A stretch of DNA of 64,000 bases from NCBI RefSeq assembly GCF_003112735.1, contig NZ_BFBR01000005.1, positions 192,877 through 256,876 on the forward strand, in the 5' to 3' direction. A program made the translations under genes and the position numbers. Shown here piece by piece: positions 44,715-52,770 of this stretch (the first letter of the stretch is position 1; each line of letters opens with the position of its first letter). The notes beneath the pieces were generated by a model, which searched no databases, had not been told where the DNA came from, and saw only the letters and a list, made by a program, of their open reading frames with translations. The stretch is from Candidatus Phycosocius bacilliformis (GTDB lineage: Bacteria > Pseudomonadota > Alphaproteobacteria > Caulobacterales > Aquidulcibacteraceae).

Positions 44715-45461
44715 ATGGTCGCCAAACCCATTCTCGGCATGATTTGTTGTCAGCGCCATGTCGGCACCGAACATGCCCAAGCGGTGATGGAACGCTACCT
44801 GCATGGGGTCAGCCCGCATGTGGACGCCATTCCGCTCTTGATCCCGTCCCTGCCCGCCTATGTCGACGCACAAACCGTGGCCGGACGGATTGACGGGCTG
44901 TTGCTGACAGGCTCGCCTTCGAACATGCAGCCCCACCGCTATGGCGAAGATCGTGACGATGCACCCGGGCCCTTTGATCCCAATCGTGATGAGATGGCGA
45001 TGGCCTTAGCCGATGTGATGCTGAAAGCTGGCAAGCCCGTTTTTGGCATTTGCCGGGGCTTTCAAGAACTTAACGTCCATTTTGGTGGGACGCTGCGGCG
45101 CGATATGGCCGATCCCGCGCGGCCTATCCAGCATCACGCCCCCGATGGGGTCAGCTTTGATGCTATGTTCGCGCATGAGCATGATGTGCGGCTTGAAGAA
45201 GGCGGCGCCATTCTGGCCGCGATTGGCCAAGCCGAGATCAAGGTCAATTCCGTTCATTATCAAGGCGTGGACAAGCTGGGCGCAGACCTGCGCGTGGAAG
45301 CCCGCGCGCCGGATGGCGTGGTTGAAGCCTTTTCCAGCACCGCCCGTGGCGGTCCCGTCCTCGCGGTGCAATGGCACCCCGAGTGGAAACCCGAAGCCAA
45401 TGAAAACAGCCGAAAACTATTTGGCCTGATGGGCCGCGTGCTGCGCGGTGGCGCGCTTTAG
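44715..45461 (+). CDS. Class I glutamine-amidotransferase-like hydrolase (PuuD-like)
   Basis: 248 residues from the ATG at 44715 (GAGGG upstream, overlapping the potA end). GLLLTGSPSNMQPHRY, nucleophile Cys in GICRGFQELNVHFGG, and the His/Glu pair in VQWHPEWKPE match peptidase C26. PuuD releases GABA from gamma-glutamyl-GABA in putrescine breakdown, and the placement directly after potBCA supports a polyamine role. The other puu genes are absent from the window. Confidence 0.85.
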   Translation: MVAKPILGMICCQRHVGTEHAQAVMERYLHGVSPHVDAIPLLIPSLPAYVDAQTVAGRIDGLLLTGSPSNMQPHRYGEDRDDAPGPFDPNRDEMAMALADVMLKAGKPVFGICRGFQELNVHFGGTLRRDMADPARPIQHHAPDGVSFDAMFAHEHDVRLEEGGAILAAIGQAEIKVNSVHYQGVDKLGADLRVEARAPDGVVEAFSSTARGGPVLAVQWHPEWKPEANENSRKLFGLMGRVLRGGAL

Positions 45462-45525
45462 GGGCGGATGAGTCAAGAGTAAATCGCTGGTAAGGCTGCA
45501 CGACGATTCTATCGCACGGTGATGA

Positions 45526-45759
45526 ATGATAACCCCGGCATTCAGGTCATTGCCCCTTGTTTGGTGGGCAGGCCTCTTTGCATCGGTGCACAAATTAGAA
45601 GGGTTGGCACAAGGCCAGCCCGCCATTGAAGCCGACATGGATAGGATCAATCATGCTATTGGGATGAATGCGGCCATCAATGGCACGGGAATGCCAACAC
45701 GCTCGACACCAGGACTGACATACATCAAAGATGGGAGGCTGGTTAAAAATGGACCCTAG
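45526..45759 (+). CDS. Small unrecognised protein, possible toxin-domain remnant
   Basis: 77 residues from an ATG preceded by GGTGATGA. A hydrophobic start (VWWAGLFASVHKLEG) is followed by a polar tail (INHAIGMNAAINGTGMPTRSTPG...KDGRLVKNGP). It ends in TAG 8 nt inside the next gene's ATG (45749). The overlap and the exported partner suggest the C-terminus of an effector; its small size suggests a remnant. The family is not recognised. Confidence 0.35.
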   Translation: MITPAFRSLPLVWWAGLFASVHKLEGLAQGQPAIEADMDRINHAIGMNAAINGTGMPTRSTPGLTYIKDGRLVKNGP

Positions 45760-46126
45760 TCACCGTGCGATGCCGGGTAAACGGAATATTCTTCTTAAGG
45801 ACACAGCGCTTCTTTCTGTGATCGGTTGCGCGATCCTGCTAATCGGTTGTCAGCGAGTGAATAATGACTTTACCTTAAGTTCGGCTTCTGGCGAAATTGC
45901 TTCGGCTGAGCTCCAGCTCTGTCGAAAAAATCAGCCACTCACGCAAAGGGGGGCCAGCTTCAAAGGGCAAATGGCGATCAGTTGCGAAGGTTCTGGCAAG
46001 ATCAGGGTGCGACTAAAGGACGGCTCAGTTGCAAGCTGTCATATTGGATATGTGACGCCCGGAATGGAGCAAAAGTTCGAGTTTGTCATAAAGGACGGGG
46101 TTTGCGGACCGGCGATGAAACTTTAA
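45749..46126 (+). CDS. Small lipoprotein, candidate immunity protein
   Basis: 125 residues from the ATG at 45749 (GGGAGG upstream; in-frame ATGs also at 45731 and 45770). The signal ends in a lipobox (AILLIGC). The mature part is ~95 residues, beta-rich, with four cysteines and an LKDGSVASC motif also present, as LKDGHRASC, in the lipoprotein at 47993. Lipoprotein immunity factors guard against periplasm-acting toxins; that role here is inference. Confidence 0.55.
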   Translation: MDPSHRAMPGKRNILLKDTALLSVIGCAILLIGCQRVNNDFTLSSASGEIASAELQLCRKNQPLTQRGASFKGQMAISCEGSGKIRVRLKDGSVASCHIGYVTPGMEQKFEFVIKDGVCGPAMKL

Positions 46127-46374
46127 AGATCATCCCCTTTCAGCCCAGCCCTCAAGTTTCCGCCATTCATTTGTTGAACGCGCCTTCAAATGTCCGCTTT
46201 CTCTCTTCACGCGTCCCAAACCTGCCATTCCGCTTTCGTGAAGGGTTTCGGATGCTCTTAGGCGTCCGAAAGTGTCCGGAGAACGAAGTTTTGTTGTGCC
46301 AGACCCACAATGCCGAAGGGAATTCGTATCCAGTCAGCTTATCCAAGCCCCCCCTTTTCAAAGTGAGCAAACCC

Positions 46375-46677
46375 ATGTCAGCCTTGACTATTCCAAATGC
46401 TTGGGCGCTCTTTATGCTGGGCTATATGAACTATTTGCCGACCTATGGCAGTGTCGATGCAGCTTTATGCGCATTCAAGCAGACCCAAACTAAAGAAGAA
46501 AAGACTGAAGTGACAGCATTTTTGAAATTAGCCGCGACATCATCTGATGAAGCACTCAATGCTGCCTACGTAGAATTTGAAAAGCTTAACCCTATGATTT
46601 CAGGAGATATTCCATATGTCGAACCACTCGTTGGCTTTTATGTCGGATGCTGGGAAGCTTGGCAAAACTGCCCATAG
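46375..46677 (+). CDS. Unrecognised ~100-residue helical protein
   Basis: The frame is open 131 codons further upstream, but that part overlaps the lipoprotein gene and looks non-coding, so I start at the ATG 46375 (AAAGTGAG upstream). ALFMLGYMNYLPTYGSVDAAL is followed by a charged helix and VGFYVGCWEAWQNCP at the end. No family recognised. Its size and setting fit an immunity-like accessory gene. The preceding 46127-46374 holds a short repeat (see findings) but no gene. Confidence 0.45.
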   Translation: MSALTIPNAWALFMLGYMNYLPTYGSVDAALCAFKQTQTKEEKTEVTAFLKLAATSSDEALNAAYVEFEKLNPMISGDIPYVEPLVGFYVGCWEAWQNCP

Positions 46678-46878
46678 CGGACCTCCTTTCAGTTCCTGCA
46701 GCGGGAACTCCAACCCGGCTATTCTTGCCCTAGGCCGGGTCAAACGTCAGCTGAAGCACATAGAACGCGCTTTGCTTGCCACTTAGGTGCGCGACACCGC
46801 TTGATTGACGTGCTCTCCTGAATTCGGACCATGATGAATTAGAGGTTTCCAGTGACACAAGGCAGAGGAAGCTGAACT

Positions 46879-47349
46879 ATGACAAAGATCACGATTGGTC
46901 CCTTCAATATCGAAAAAATTGATACTAGCGCCAAAGTCACGCTGCCCTTTGAGGGAGATGAAGAGGATTATGATGTGGGAGCGCGCATCCAACTGGCTGG
47001 GCCGGGATGGAAGGCACTCGAATTTGAACGTGGCCTGGTCGAGTTCACGCGCCTGTTGTTTGAGATTACCCTTGATGCGATTGTTCTGGGAAAAACGCGC
47101 AGCGAACGTGACCTCGACAATGGCGGTCTGTTCTGTAGCGTGGAAGTCGATCCTTCTGGGCAAGCACGGTTCACAATTCTTGGGGTTGCGGGTACGGACA
47201 CCTATCCGGCACTCCAGATTCTGAGGGACTGTTACCAATTGGCTGAGAGCGAGCTGCTGCATGTCGTCGCAGCAGCTGGTGTACAAGGCCTAGTTCAAGC
47301 ACCATTTGTTGGCCTGCCCCTTGGTGCACGCACAATGAGATTGAAGTAG
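46879..47349 (+). CDS. Unrecognised 156-residue soluble protein
   Basis: Starts at ATG 46879. An N-terminal beta stretch (IGPFNIEKIDTSAKVTLPFEG) is followed by LAGPGWKALEFERGLVEFTRLLFEITLDA and a C-terminal GVAGTDTYPALQILRD...SELLHVVAAAG. The pattern of an alternating sheet with an aromatic/acidic patch reminds me of WapI/DUF6228-like immunity proteins, without a firm match. No signal peptide. Confidence 0.5.
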   Translation: MTKITIGPFNIEKIDTSAKVTLPFEGDEEDYDVGARIQLAGPGWKALEFERGLVEFTRLLFEITLDAIVLGKTRSERDLDNGGLFCSVEVDPSGQARFTILGVAGTDTYPALQILRDCYQLAESELLHVVAAAGVQGLVQAPFVGLPLGARTMRLK

Positions 47350-47796
47350 CTGGAGAATATTTGGAACCCTCCAGCGCGTATGTGCGCGCCATTTCCTTTA
47401 ATCGCCTTATAGGTACTAGCACTCATAAATGAGCCCTAATCGGGTTTATGAAAATCGGCCTTCTCTCTGCACGCGTCCCAAAGCAGACCAACTGCAATCG
47501 GCCAAACGCGCCGAGGCCGGACTGTCGAGAGGCTGTCAAACTCTTAGCCGGTCGCACGTGATGATTTCATTGTGGATCGCCTCTGCCCCCGACTAGGCGA
47601 TTGCAAAGACATACCTGGGGTTTCAGTGCGCAAGACGGGGCGGCAACGGCTTTGTCGACTTTTTCGCGCCACCCGCACCCCTTAAGCCTTCGGCTTGCGC
47701 GGCAAGAATGTGGGGTGAGCGTTCAAGACTATCAGGGCGGCACATCGAACCGCTCAAAATGCTTTGACCAAGGCGCACGTCATTCTTGGGAGGTAG
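47350..47796 (+). other. 447-bp region of decayed coding sequence
   Basis: No intact gene. It contains a copy of the short motif TCTCT-N-CACGCGTCCCAAA seen also near 46200, and from about 47601 a frame (to 47825) that ends in coding-like text VQDYQGGTSNRSKCFDQGARH. That frame appears to continue, after a shift near 47815, into the fragment at 47797-48003. Confidence 0.35.
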
Positions 47797-48003
47797 CGGA
47801 CAGCGCGAAAAATATCTCTAGATAGAAATGTTTTGCATGATTATCCGTCAAGGAATACAACCTATGCCACCGAAACTCTTGAGGGGCAGGCTCAGATGGT
47901 TGGCGACTATGCAAAGCGGCGGGCTGAGGGGTTGGCAGCGGACTCACCCGACATGCAAGCCCTTGCAAGGAGACTTAAGGGGTCAGGTGTCTATGGCTTA
48001 TAG
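47797..48003 (+). pseudogene. C-terminal fragment of an effector-like protein
   Basis: The frame is open from a TAG at 47794 to a TAG at 48001-48003 with no good start. The text looks coding: LHDYPSRNTTYATE, then GQAQMVGDYAKRRAEGLAAD and MQALARRLKGSGVYGL. It stops 8 nt after the ATG of the lipoprotein gene at 47993, exactly the offset seen at 45749/45757. Probably the last ~60 residues of a frameshifted toxin; not recognised. Confidence 0.35.
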
Positions 48004-48397
48004 AAACCTTTGGCTGACGCCACTCATTCTTCTCGCGACTATAGTGCCAAGTGGATGTCTAATGACATCCGAAGTTACAGTCATACAAGAACAAAATGGC
48101 GTGATTCAAATCGACGTTTTAGTGCAAGGGAACAAGACCCCTTGCGTAACATATCTCGATATCTATCACATCTCCAAAGGGAAGGTGATCCCAGTTTGGC
48201 AGATATATCTTAAAGATGGCCATCGAGCTTCGTGTATCAACAAATTTACTTATCCAAACGTGCCTTCCCATTATGGTTTAGTCCGAAATCCAAGACCCCT
48301 CAAAGCCGCTGAAGAATATGAAGTCAGTGTTTCAGGTCCTGGCTTCATAGGCGGAAATCAATTTACGCGGATAAAATTACCGCCAAAGACGCCTTAA
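47993..48397 (+). CDS. Small lipoprotein, candidate immunity protein
   Basis: 134 residues from the ATG at 47993. The signal ends in a lipobox-like VPSGC. The mature domain is beta-rich with PCVTYLDIYHISKGKVIP and LKDGHRASCINKF. It overlaps the stop of the upstream fragment by 11 bp. It shares the LKDGxxASC motif and general layout with the lipoprotein at 45749. The function is inferred from arrangement only. 48398-48586 shows nothing. Confidence 0.5.
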   Translation: MAYRNLWLTPLILLATIVPSGCLMTSEVTVIQEQNGVIQIDVLVQGNKTPCVTYLDIYHISKGKVIPVWQIYLKDGHRASCINKFTYPNVPSHYGLVRNPRPLKAAEEYEVSVSGPGFIGGNQFTRIKLPPKTP

Positions 48398-48586
48398 AGA
48401 CGGCTTCTAAAGATGGGCAGCCGCACACACCAACCTGCCCTTAAAGGACTGTTTGCCTAGAAATACCCATCATGCGGTGAGGTGCAGTTCGTCAAGACTG
48501 CACCCTTGTCCGGGCATCTGTGAGATCATCAAAGATCGGTGCCAGTTGAAGCACAGGGGCGTGTGGGTCACGCGCCCTGTTCCAGC

Positions 48587-50152
48587 CTAGCGGCCTTCGC
48601 TTTGAGAGATAATCTCGTCAAAGAGCTTGACGCCAAAGCCCACAGCCCCCGGCGGGATCGTGGGTTTACGGCTGTTGGCCCAAGCAACACCTGCAATGTC
48701 AAGATGCACCCAGGGGGTTTCAGGCTTGACCCATTCCTCAATGAATGCAGCCCCGATCGAGGCTCCAGGCGCGCCGCCCTCCACAACATTTTTCACATCG
48801 GCAACATCAGACTTGATATCGGCGCGCGTCGAAGGATGAATCGGCAAGCGCCACGTGTTTTCGCCAACCGCGGCACCTGCCTCCTCAACCCGCTTGGCCG
48901 CCGCCTCATGATTGTGGAAAAGCGCGGCATAATCATCGCCAAGGGCAGCCCGGGCAGACCCTGTCAGCGTGGCAATATTGATCAACAGGCTGGGCTTGAA
49001 GGTTTCCTGGGTCCACCAATTGGCATCGGCCAATACCATACGCCCCTCGGCATCGGTGTTGAGGATTTCCATGGTTTTGCCCGACATGGAGGTGAGGACA
49101 TCACCGGGGCGGATCGCATTGCCGTCTGGCATGTTTTCAGCCAAGGCCGCCACCCCGACCACATTGACTTTCGCCCCCCGCTTGGCAGCGGCCAATACCG
49201 CCCCCATTGATGCGGCAGAGCCGGCCATATCATAGCGCATCCGCCACATGCCATCGCCCGGCTTGATGGAAATACCGCCAGTGTCAAAGGTGATGCCTTT
49301 GCCGACAAAGCTGATCGGGGCGGCATCCTTGGCCCCGCCACGATAATGAATGGCCAACAGACGCGCGGGCCGGGTTGACCCTTGCCCAACACCAACAAGA
49401 CCACCCATGCCGAGACGGGCCGCCTCTTTTTCATCAATCACTGTGATTGATACATTGGGAACACCCTCGAAAGCGGAGCGGATATAGTCGGTATACCATT
49501 GCGGGCTTTTGATGTTGGATGGCGTGGAGATGAGGTCGCGCGCAAGCTTGACCCCGTCACCGACGGGCTGCCAACGTTGGGTCCAAGCTGTGCTGGCCGC
49601 AGCCGCATTGGCGACATGCAAGCGAAGGGGCCGGTCCGTGTGAGGCCGGGCTGTCTTGCCAAGTTGGGGGAATTCGTAAGAGCCAAGTCGCGCGCCTAAG
49701 GCAACCAAGGCACCGGCATCGGCGATGGCAGGTGCATCCGGCACAATGACGGCCCAAGTGGCAGCTTGGCCTTCCAGTGCTGCGCGCGCCACGCGACCGC
49801 CAAAATCTTCCAAGCCGATGCGGGTGTTTGCGCCCTCACCAATGCCGATCAAGGTGACACGGCTATAAGGTCCAACAGCATAAAGGGTGAGTGTATCGCC
49901 GGGATTACCTTTGAAAGCCGCGGTGGTGATGGCACGCGAAATCGCCCCATTGGCAATCCGATCAACCTGGCTTGCCGCCTCGCCAATCTGACCATTTTTT
50001 CCAACCGGCAGAGCAATAGCCCCGGTGCTGGGCGGGGCGGCAGTCACGAATGAAACCGGCAGAGCCAGCACGGGTGTCGCAACCAGGCTCCCAAGTGTGA
50101 GAACCAAAGCAGCATGCCAGGTCTGTGGCACGGCCTGCTCCTGGATTTTCAT
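48587..50152 (-). CDS. Exported M17 leucyl aminopeptidase-family protein
   Basis: 521 residues from the ATG at 50152 (open to 50233). A signal peptide (WHAALVLTLGSLVATPVLALP) precedes an N-terminal macro-like domain and the M17 catalytic domain: FVGKGITFDTGGISIKPG (metal Lys/Asp), MRYDMAGSA and NTDAEGRMVLAD. Most M17 enzymes are cytoplasmic hexamers, so an exported form is notable. Neighbour on the same strand is an S9 peptidase gene. Confidence 0.85.
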   Translation of the reverse strand: MKIQEQAVPQTWHAALVLTLGSLVATPVLALPVSFVTAAPPSTGAIALPVGKNGQIGEAASQVDRIANGAISRAITTAAFKGNPGDTLTLYAVGPYSRVTLIGIGEGANTRIGLEDFGGRVARAALEGQAATWAVIVPDAPAIADAGALVALGARLGSYEFPQLGKTARPHTDRPLRLHVANAAAASTAWTQRWQPVGDGVKLARDLISTPSNIKSPQWYTDYIRSAFEGVPNVSITVIDEKEAARLGMGGLVGVGQGSTRPARLLAIHYRGGAKDAAPISFVGKGITFDTGGISIKPGDGMWRMRYDMAGSAASMGAVLAAAKRGAKVNVVGVAALAENMPDGNAIRPGDVLTSMSGKTMEILNTDAEGRMVLADANWWTQETFKPSLLINIATLTGSARAALGDDYAALFHNHEAAAKRVEEAGAAVGENTWRLPIHPSTRADIKSDVADVKNVVEGGAPGASIGAAFIEEWVKPETPWVHLDIAGVAWANSRKPTIPPGAVGFGVKLFDEIISQSEGR

Positions 50153-50233
50153 GGGTGTTGCAGCATTTTTGTGCAAAGCCGGAAGCCGCTTTACGGCACG
50201 AGACTGTAAGAACGATAAAATCAGTGCACGCAT

Positions 50234-50546
50234 GAAAGCACCCCAAGAAACACGTCACAGGTGCGGCATGGGTGCGCGCGGCCACGCAGTCAAATCACAC
50301 TGAGGTGATGGAGGTGTGCGGCAGCGCGCGGGCCACGGTGAATTGCAATCCACGGATGCAATGAACCATGGCCCCGCGCTTGTTCAGTTTGGGCGGGGTA
50401 TGGTCAAAGGCTTCAGCTCTGACACCGCCACTTTGGGGCAAGTGTCAGGGCAGAACCCACGCCAAAAGCCAGGCAAAGCATGATTGGCGGTTGTGCAAGG
50501 GGGGCAAACGCATGGTCAGCGCCGCCCCACCGCACCGCCTTGCCGC
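50234..50546. other. 313-bp intergenic region
   Basis: Upstream of the M17 gene and downstream of the S9 gene on the same strand. I see no gene, clear terminator or repeat; short frames here are shadows. Confidence 0.5.
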
Positions 50547-52685
50547 TTATTTGACCGGTGGCGGTGGAACCGGTGCCATGGTGTCCGAGATCACCAAGGC
50601 TTCGCGCTTATGTGCCCGATTGGCCGGAGCGCCAGAGGTCAATTTCTGCGGACCGATGCAATTGGCGAGGAAATAGTCAATCTCACCATAGAAATTGGCG
50701 GTATCGGTATAGCGTGTCGGGGAATGCTTCATGCGCGGGAAGCGCACTAGCCGAGCCTGCTTGCCAGCAGCTTTCAGGGCATCAAACATCAATTGGCTGC
50801 CCTTGGGGTCGACCACATCATCCCGGTCCCCCACCAGAAGCAGGATGGGGATTTGGATCCGGCTCACCTGTTGTAAGGGCGAAACCGCATTAATGCTGGC
50901 TTGATCAGTGGCAGGATCGCCAATGGTCCGCTTCCAGAATGCCTGACTGCCAGCATCCCGGCGCGCAGCAACCCAGGCCAGCTGGGTGTTGAGATCAGGC
51001 ACACCATTTAACGAGGCGGCACATTGATAGACATCGGGCGTCAAAGCAGCGCCTGCCAGTGCCGCATAGCCGCCGTAAGAGCCGCCAACAATGGCGACCC
51101 GCTTAGGATCAACCTTGCCCGCCGCAACCAAGCTCTGCACGGCGTCGGTCAGGTCATTCTGCATGGCCTTGCCCCATTGCCGATATCCGGCAAGGCCGAA
51201 GGCACGTCCCTTGCCGCCAGAGCCCCTGAAATTAGGCTGAATGACGAGATAGCCGCGGCTGGCGATAAAGGCGGCCAAGCGGTCCCAGTCATGATCCACG
51301 GTCACGCCATGAGGTCCGCCATGGGGCAAAACAACCAGCGGCATATTGGTGTCCTGCGCGCCCACTGGCGTGATCAGCAATGCTTCCAGATCAAGCCCAT
51401 CACGGGCCTTGTAATCCATCCAACTGAACTGGCCGATGCTTTTTCCGTCCAGCACCCGGTCGATCTGGCCAATTTTCAGCATCCGGTTGAAGCGGGAGTC
51501 ATGCACCCACAGACTACCCGGATCGGTTGGCGAGGCGATTTGCAACGTCCACAGACCGTCCCCGCTTGCCGTTGAAAGCACCGACACAACGCTGCCAGCC
51601 GGAGCGCGGCTGCGGATATCCTCAAAGCGAGCCCGGTCAGCTGGATCAACCGCCACAAAGCGCGAACCGCGACCGGCCTCGACGCCCGCGATCAAGCGGT
51701 TGCTGTCATCAATAATGGCATCGGCGAGGTCATAGCGATCAGACCGCACCAATGCGGCCGAGAATTGCCGCTTAACCACGTCATACTCATAGATAGCGGC
51801 CTTGTCCTCACCCTCACGGCGGGCACGAACCAAAACATGGTCAGGCTTTGGCGAGGGGCCGATCACATCAAACCCAGCATGCTCTTCAAACGGAAATTCT
51901 GCCAAAGTGGTCGCAGCTTCGCCGCCGCGGGCCAAACGAACCAGTCGGATCGACGACCCGGTGGAAGATTGCTCGCGCCGGATCAAGGGCAGTCCATCAG
52001 CAGAAATGAACCAATTGGCATAATAGCCAGTGTCGGCTTCATCGAGGACTTTCGACTCAAGACTTGCCAGATCAACCAAGATCAGCCGCTCGACATTGTC
52101 TTTGCGCGCTCCAATCAGGACCTTGCCGGGGTCTGACCGCAGGATTGAGACAAGCCAGCTTGTATCCGGGCGTGGTTTGGCCCGCATTGCATCACCGCGC
52201 TTGAGATAAAAATCGGTGCGCGCCTCGCTCGTATCAAATTTGGGGTCGGGCGCATAATCGTCGTCTTCGGCGTCAAAGCGAAACAATTTCTGTGCCTTCG
52301 CCTCTCCGATGTTCCAGACCCACACACCATTGCGGCCTTCCTTATCGTCGCCGCTCAAGATGAGGCGATTGGCATCCTTCCAGGTGATCGAATTGGCATA
52401 AAAGGGCATATCAAGCCCGCCGGCCCGCCGGGTCCGGGCCTCTGTCATGTCGAATAATTCAATCGCTGATTGGGAGCCCACATATTTGGCGGTGGCCAAG
52501 ACCCGACCATTGAGGGAAACCTGGGCGTCAACAAACTCCGACCCACCAAAAAAGTCATCCAACCGGGGCCTCTGATAGGTTTCCGGGGCAACCTCATTGA
52601 AGGATTGAGCAGAAACGGGTGGAGCCGTGAATGCAAGCCAGCTTACCACCATCGCCAACGCTGTCGTCTGAATTAAATTGCGCAC
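50547..52685 (-). CDS. Exported prolyl oligopeptidase-family (S9) peptidase
   Basis: 712 residues from a GTG with GGGGGTGG upstream. The signal peptide ends at PPVSAQS. An N-terminal beta-propeller of about 400 residues is followed by an alpha/beta-hydrolase domain: nucleophile GGSYGGYAAL, acid in VGDRDDVVDP, and His in RMKHSPTR. It resembles dipeptidyl/acyl-peptidases that degrade oligopeptides in the periplasm. The C-terminal tail is Pro/Val-rich. Confidence 0.9.
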   Translation of the reverse strand: MRNLIQTTALAMVVSWLAFTAPPVSAQSFNEVAPETYQRPRLDDFFGGSEFVDAQVSLNGRVLATAKYVGSQSAIELFDMTEARTRRAGGLDMPFYANSITWKDANRLILSGDDKEGRNGVWVWNIGEAKAQKLFRFDAEDDDYAPDPKFDTSEARTDFYLKRGDAMRAKPRPDTSWLVSILRSDPGKVLIGARKDNVERLILVDLASLESKVLDEADTGYYANWFISADGLPLIRREQSSTGSSIRLVRLARGGEAATTLAEFPFEEHAGFDVIGPSPKPDHVLVRARREGEDKAAIYEYDVVKRQFSAALVRSDRYDLADAIIDDSNRLIAGVEAGRGSRFVAVDPADRARFEDIRSRAPAGSVVSVLSTASGDGLWTLQIASPTDPGSLWVHDSRFNRMLKIGQIDRVLDGKSIGQFSWMDYKARDGLDLEALLITPVGAQDTNMPLVVLPHGGPHGVTVDHDWDRLAAFIASRGYLVIQPNFRGSGGKGRAFGLAGYRQWGKAMQNDLTDAVQSLVAAGKVDPKRVAIVGGSYGGYAALAGAALTPDVYQCAASLNGVPDLNTQLAWVAARRDAGSQAFWKRTIGDPATDQASINAVSPLQQVSRIQIPILLLVGDRDDVVDPKGSQLMFDALKAAGKQARLVRFPRMKHSPTRYTDTANFYGEIDYFLANCIGPQKLTSGAPANRAHKREALVISDTMAPVPPPPVK

Positions 52686-52770
52686 AAACCACCCCCAGAA
52701 TGACTACCTAAAGCAACCTAATGGGGTGGACTAAATTGGCAAGTAGCAGGATGCGGTGCTTGGACTGCTG

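Noticed and set aside
45982-46374. Long N-terminal extension of the 46375 gene
   Set aside because: It overlaps the lipoprotein gene and then a repeat-containing spacer, and the text is low-likelihood as protein.
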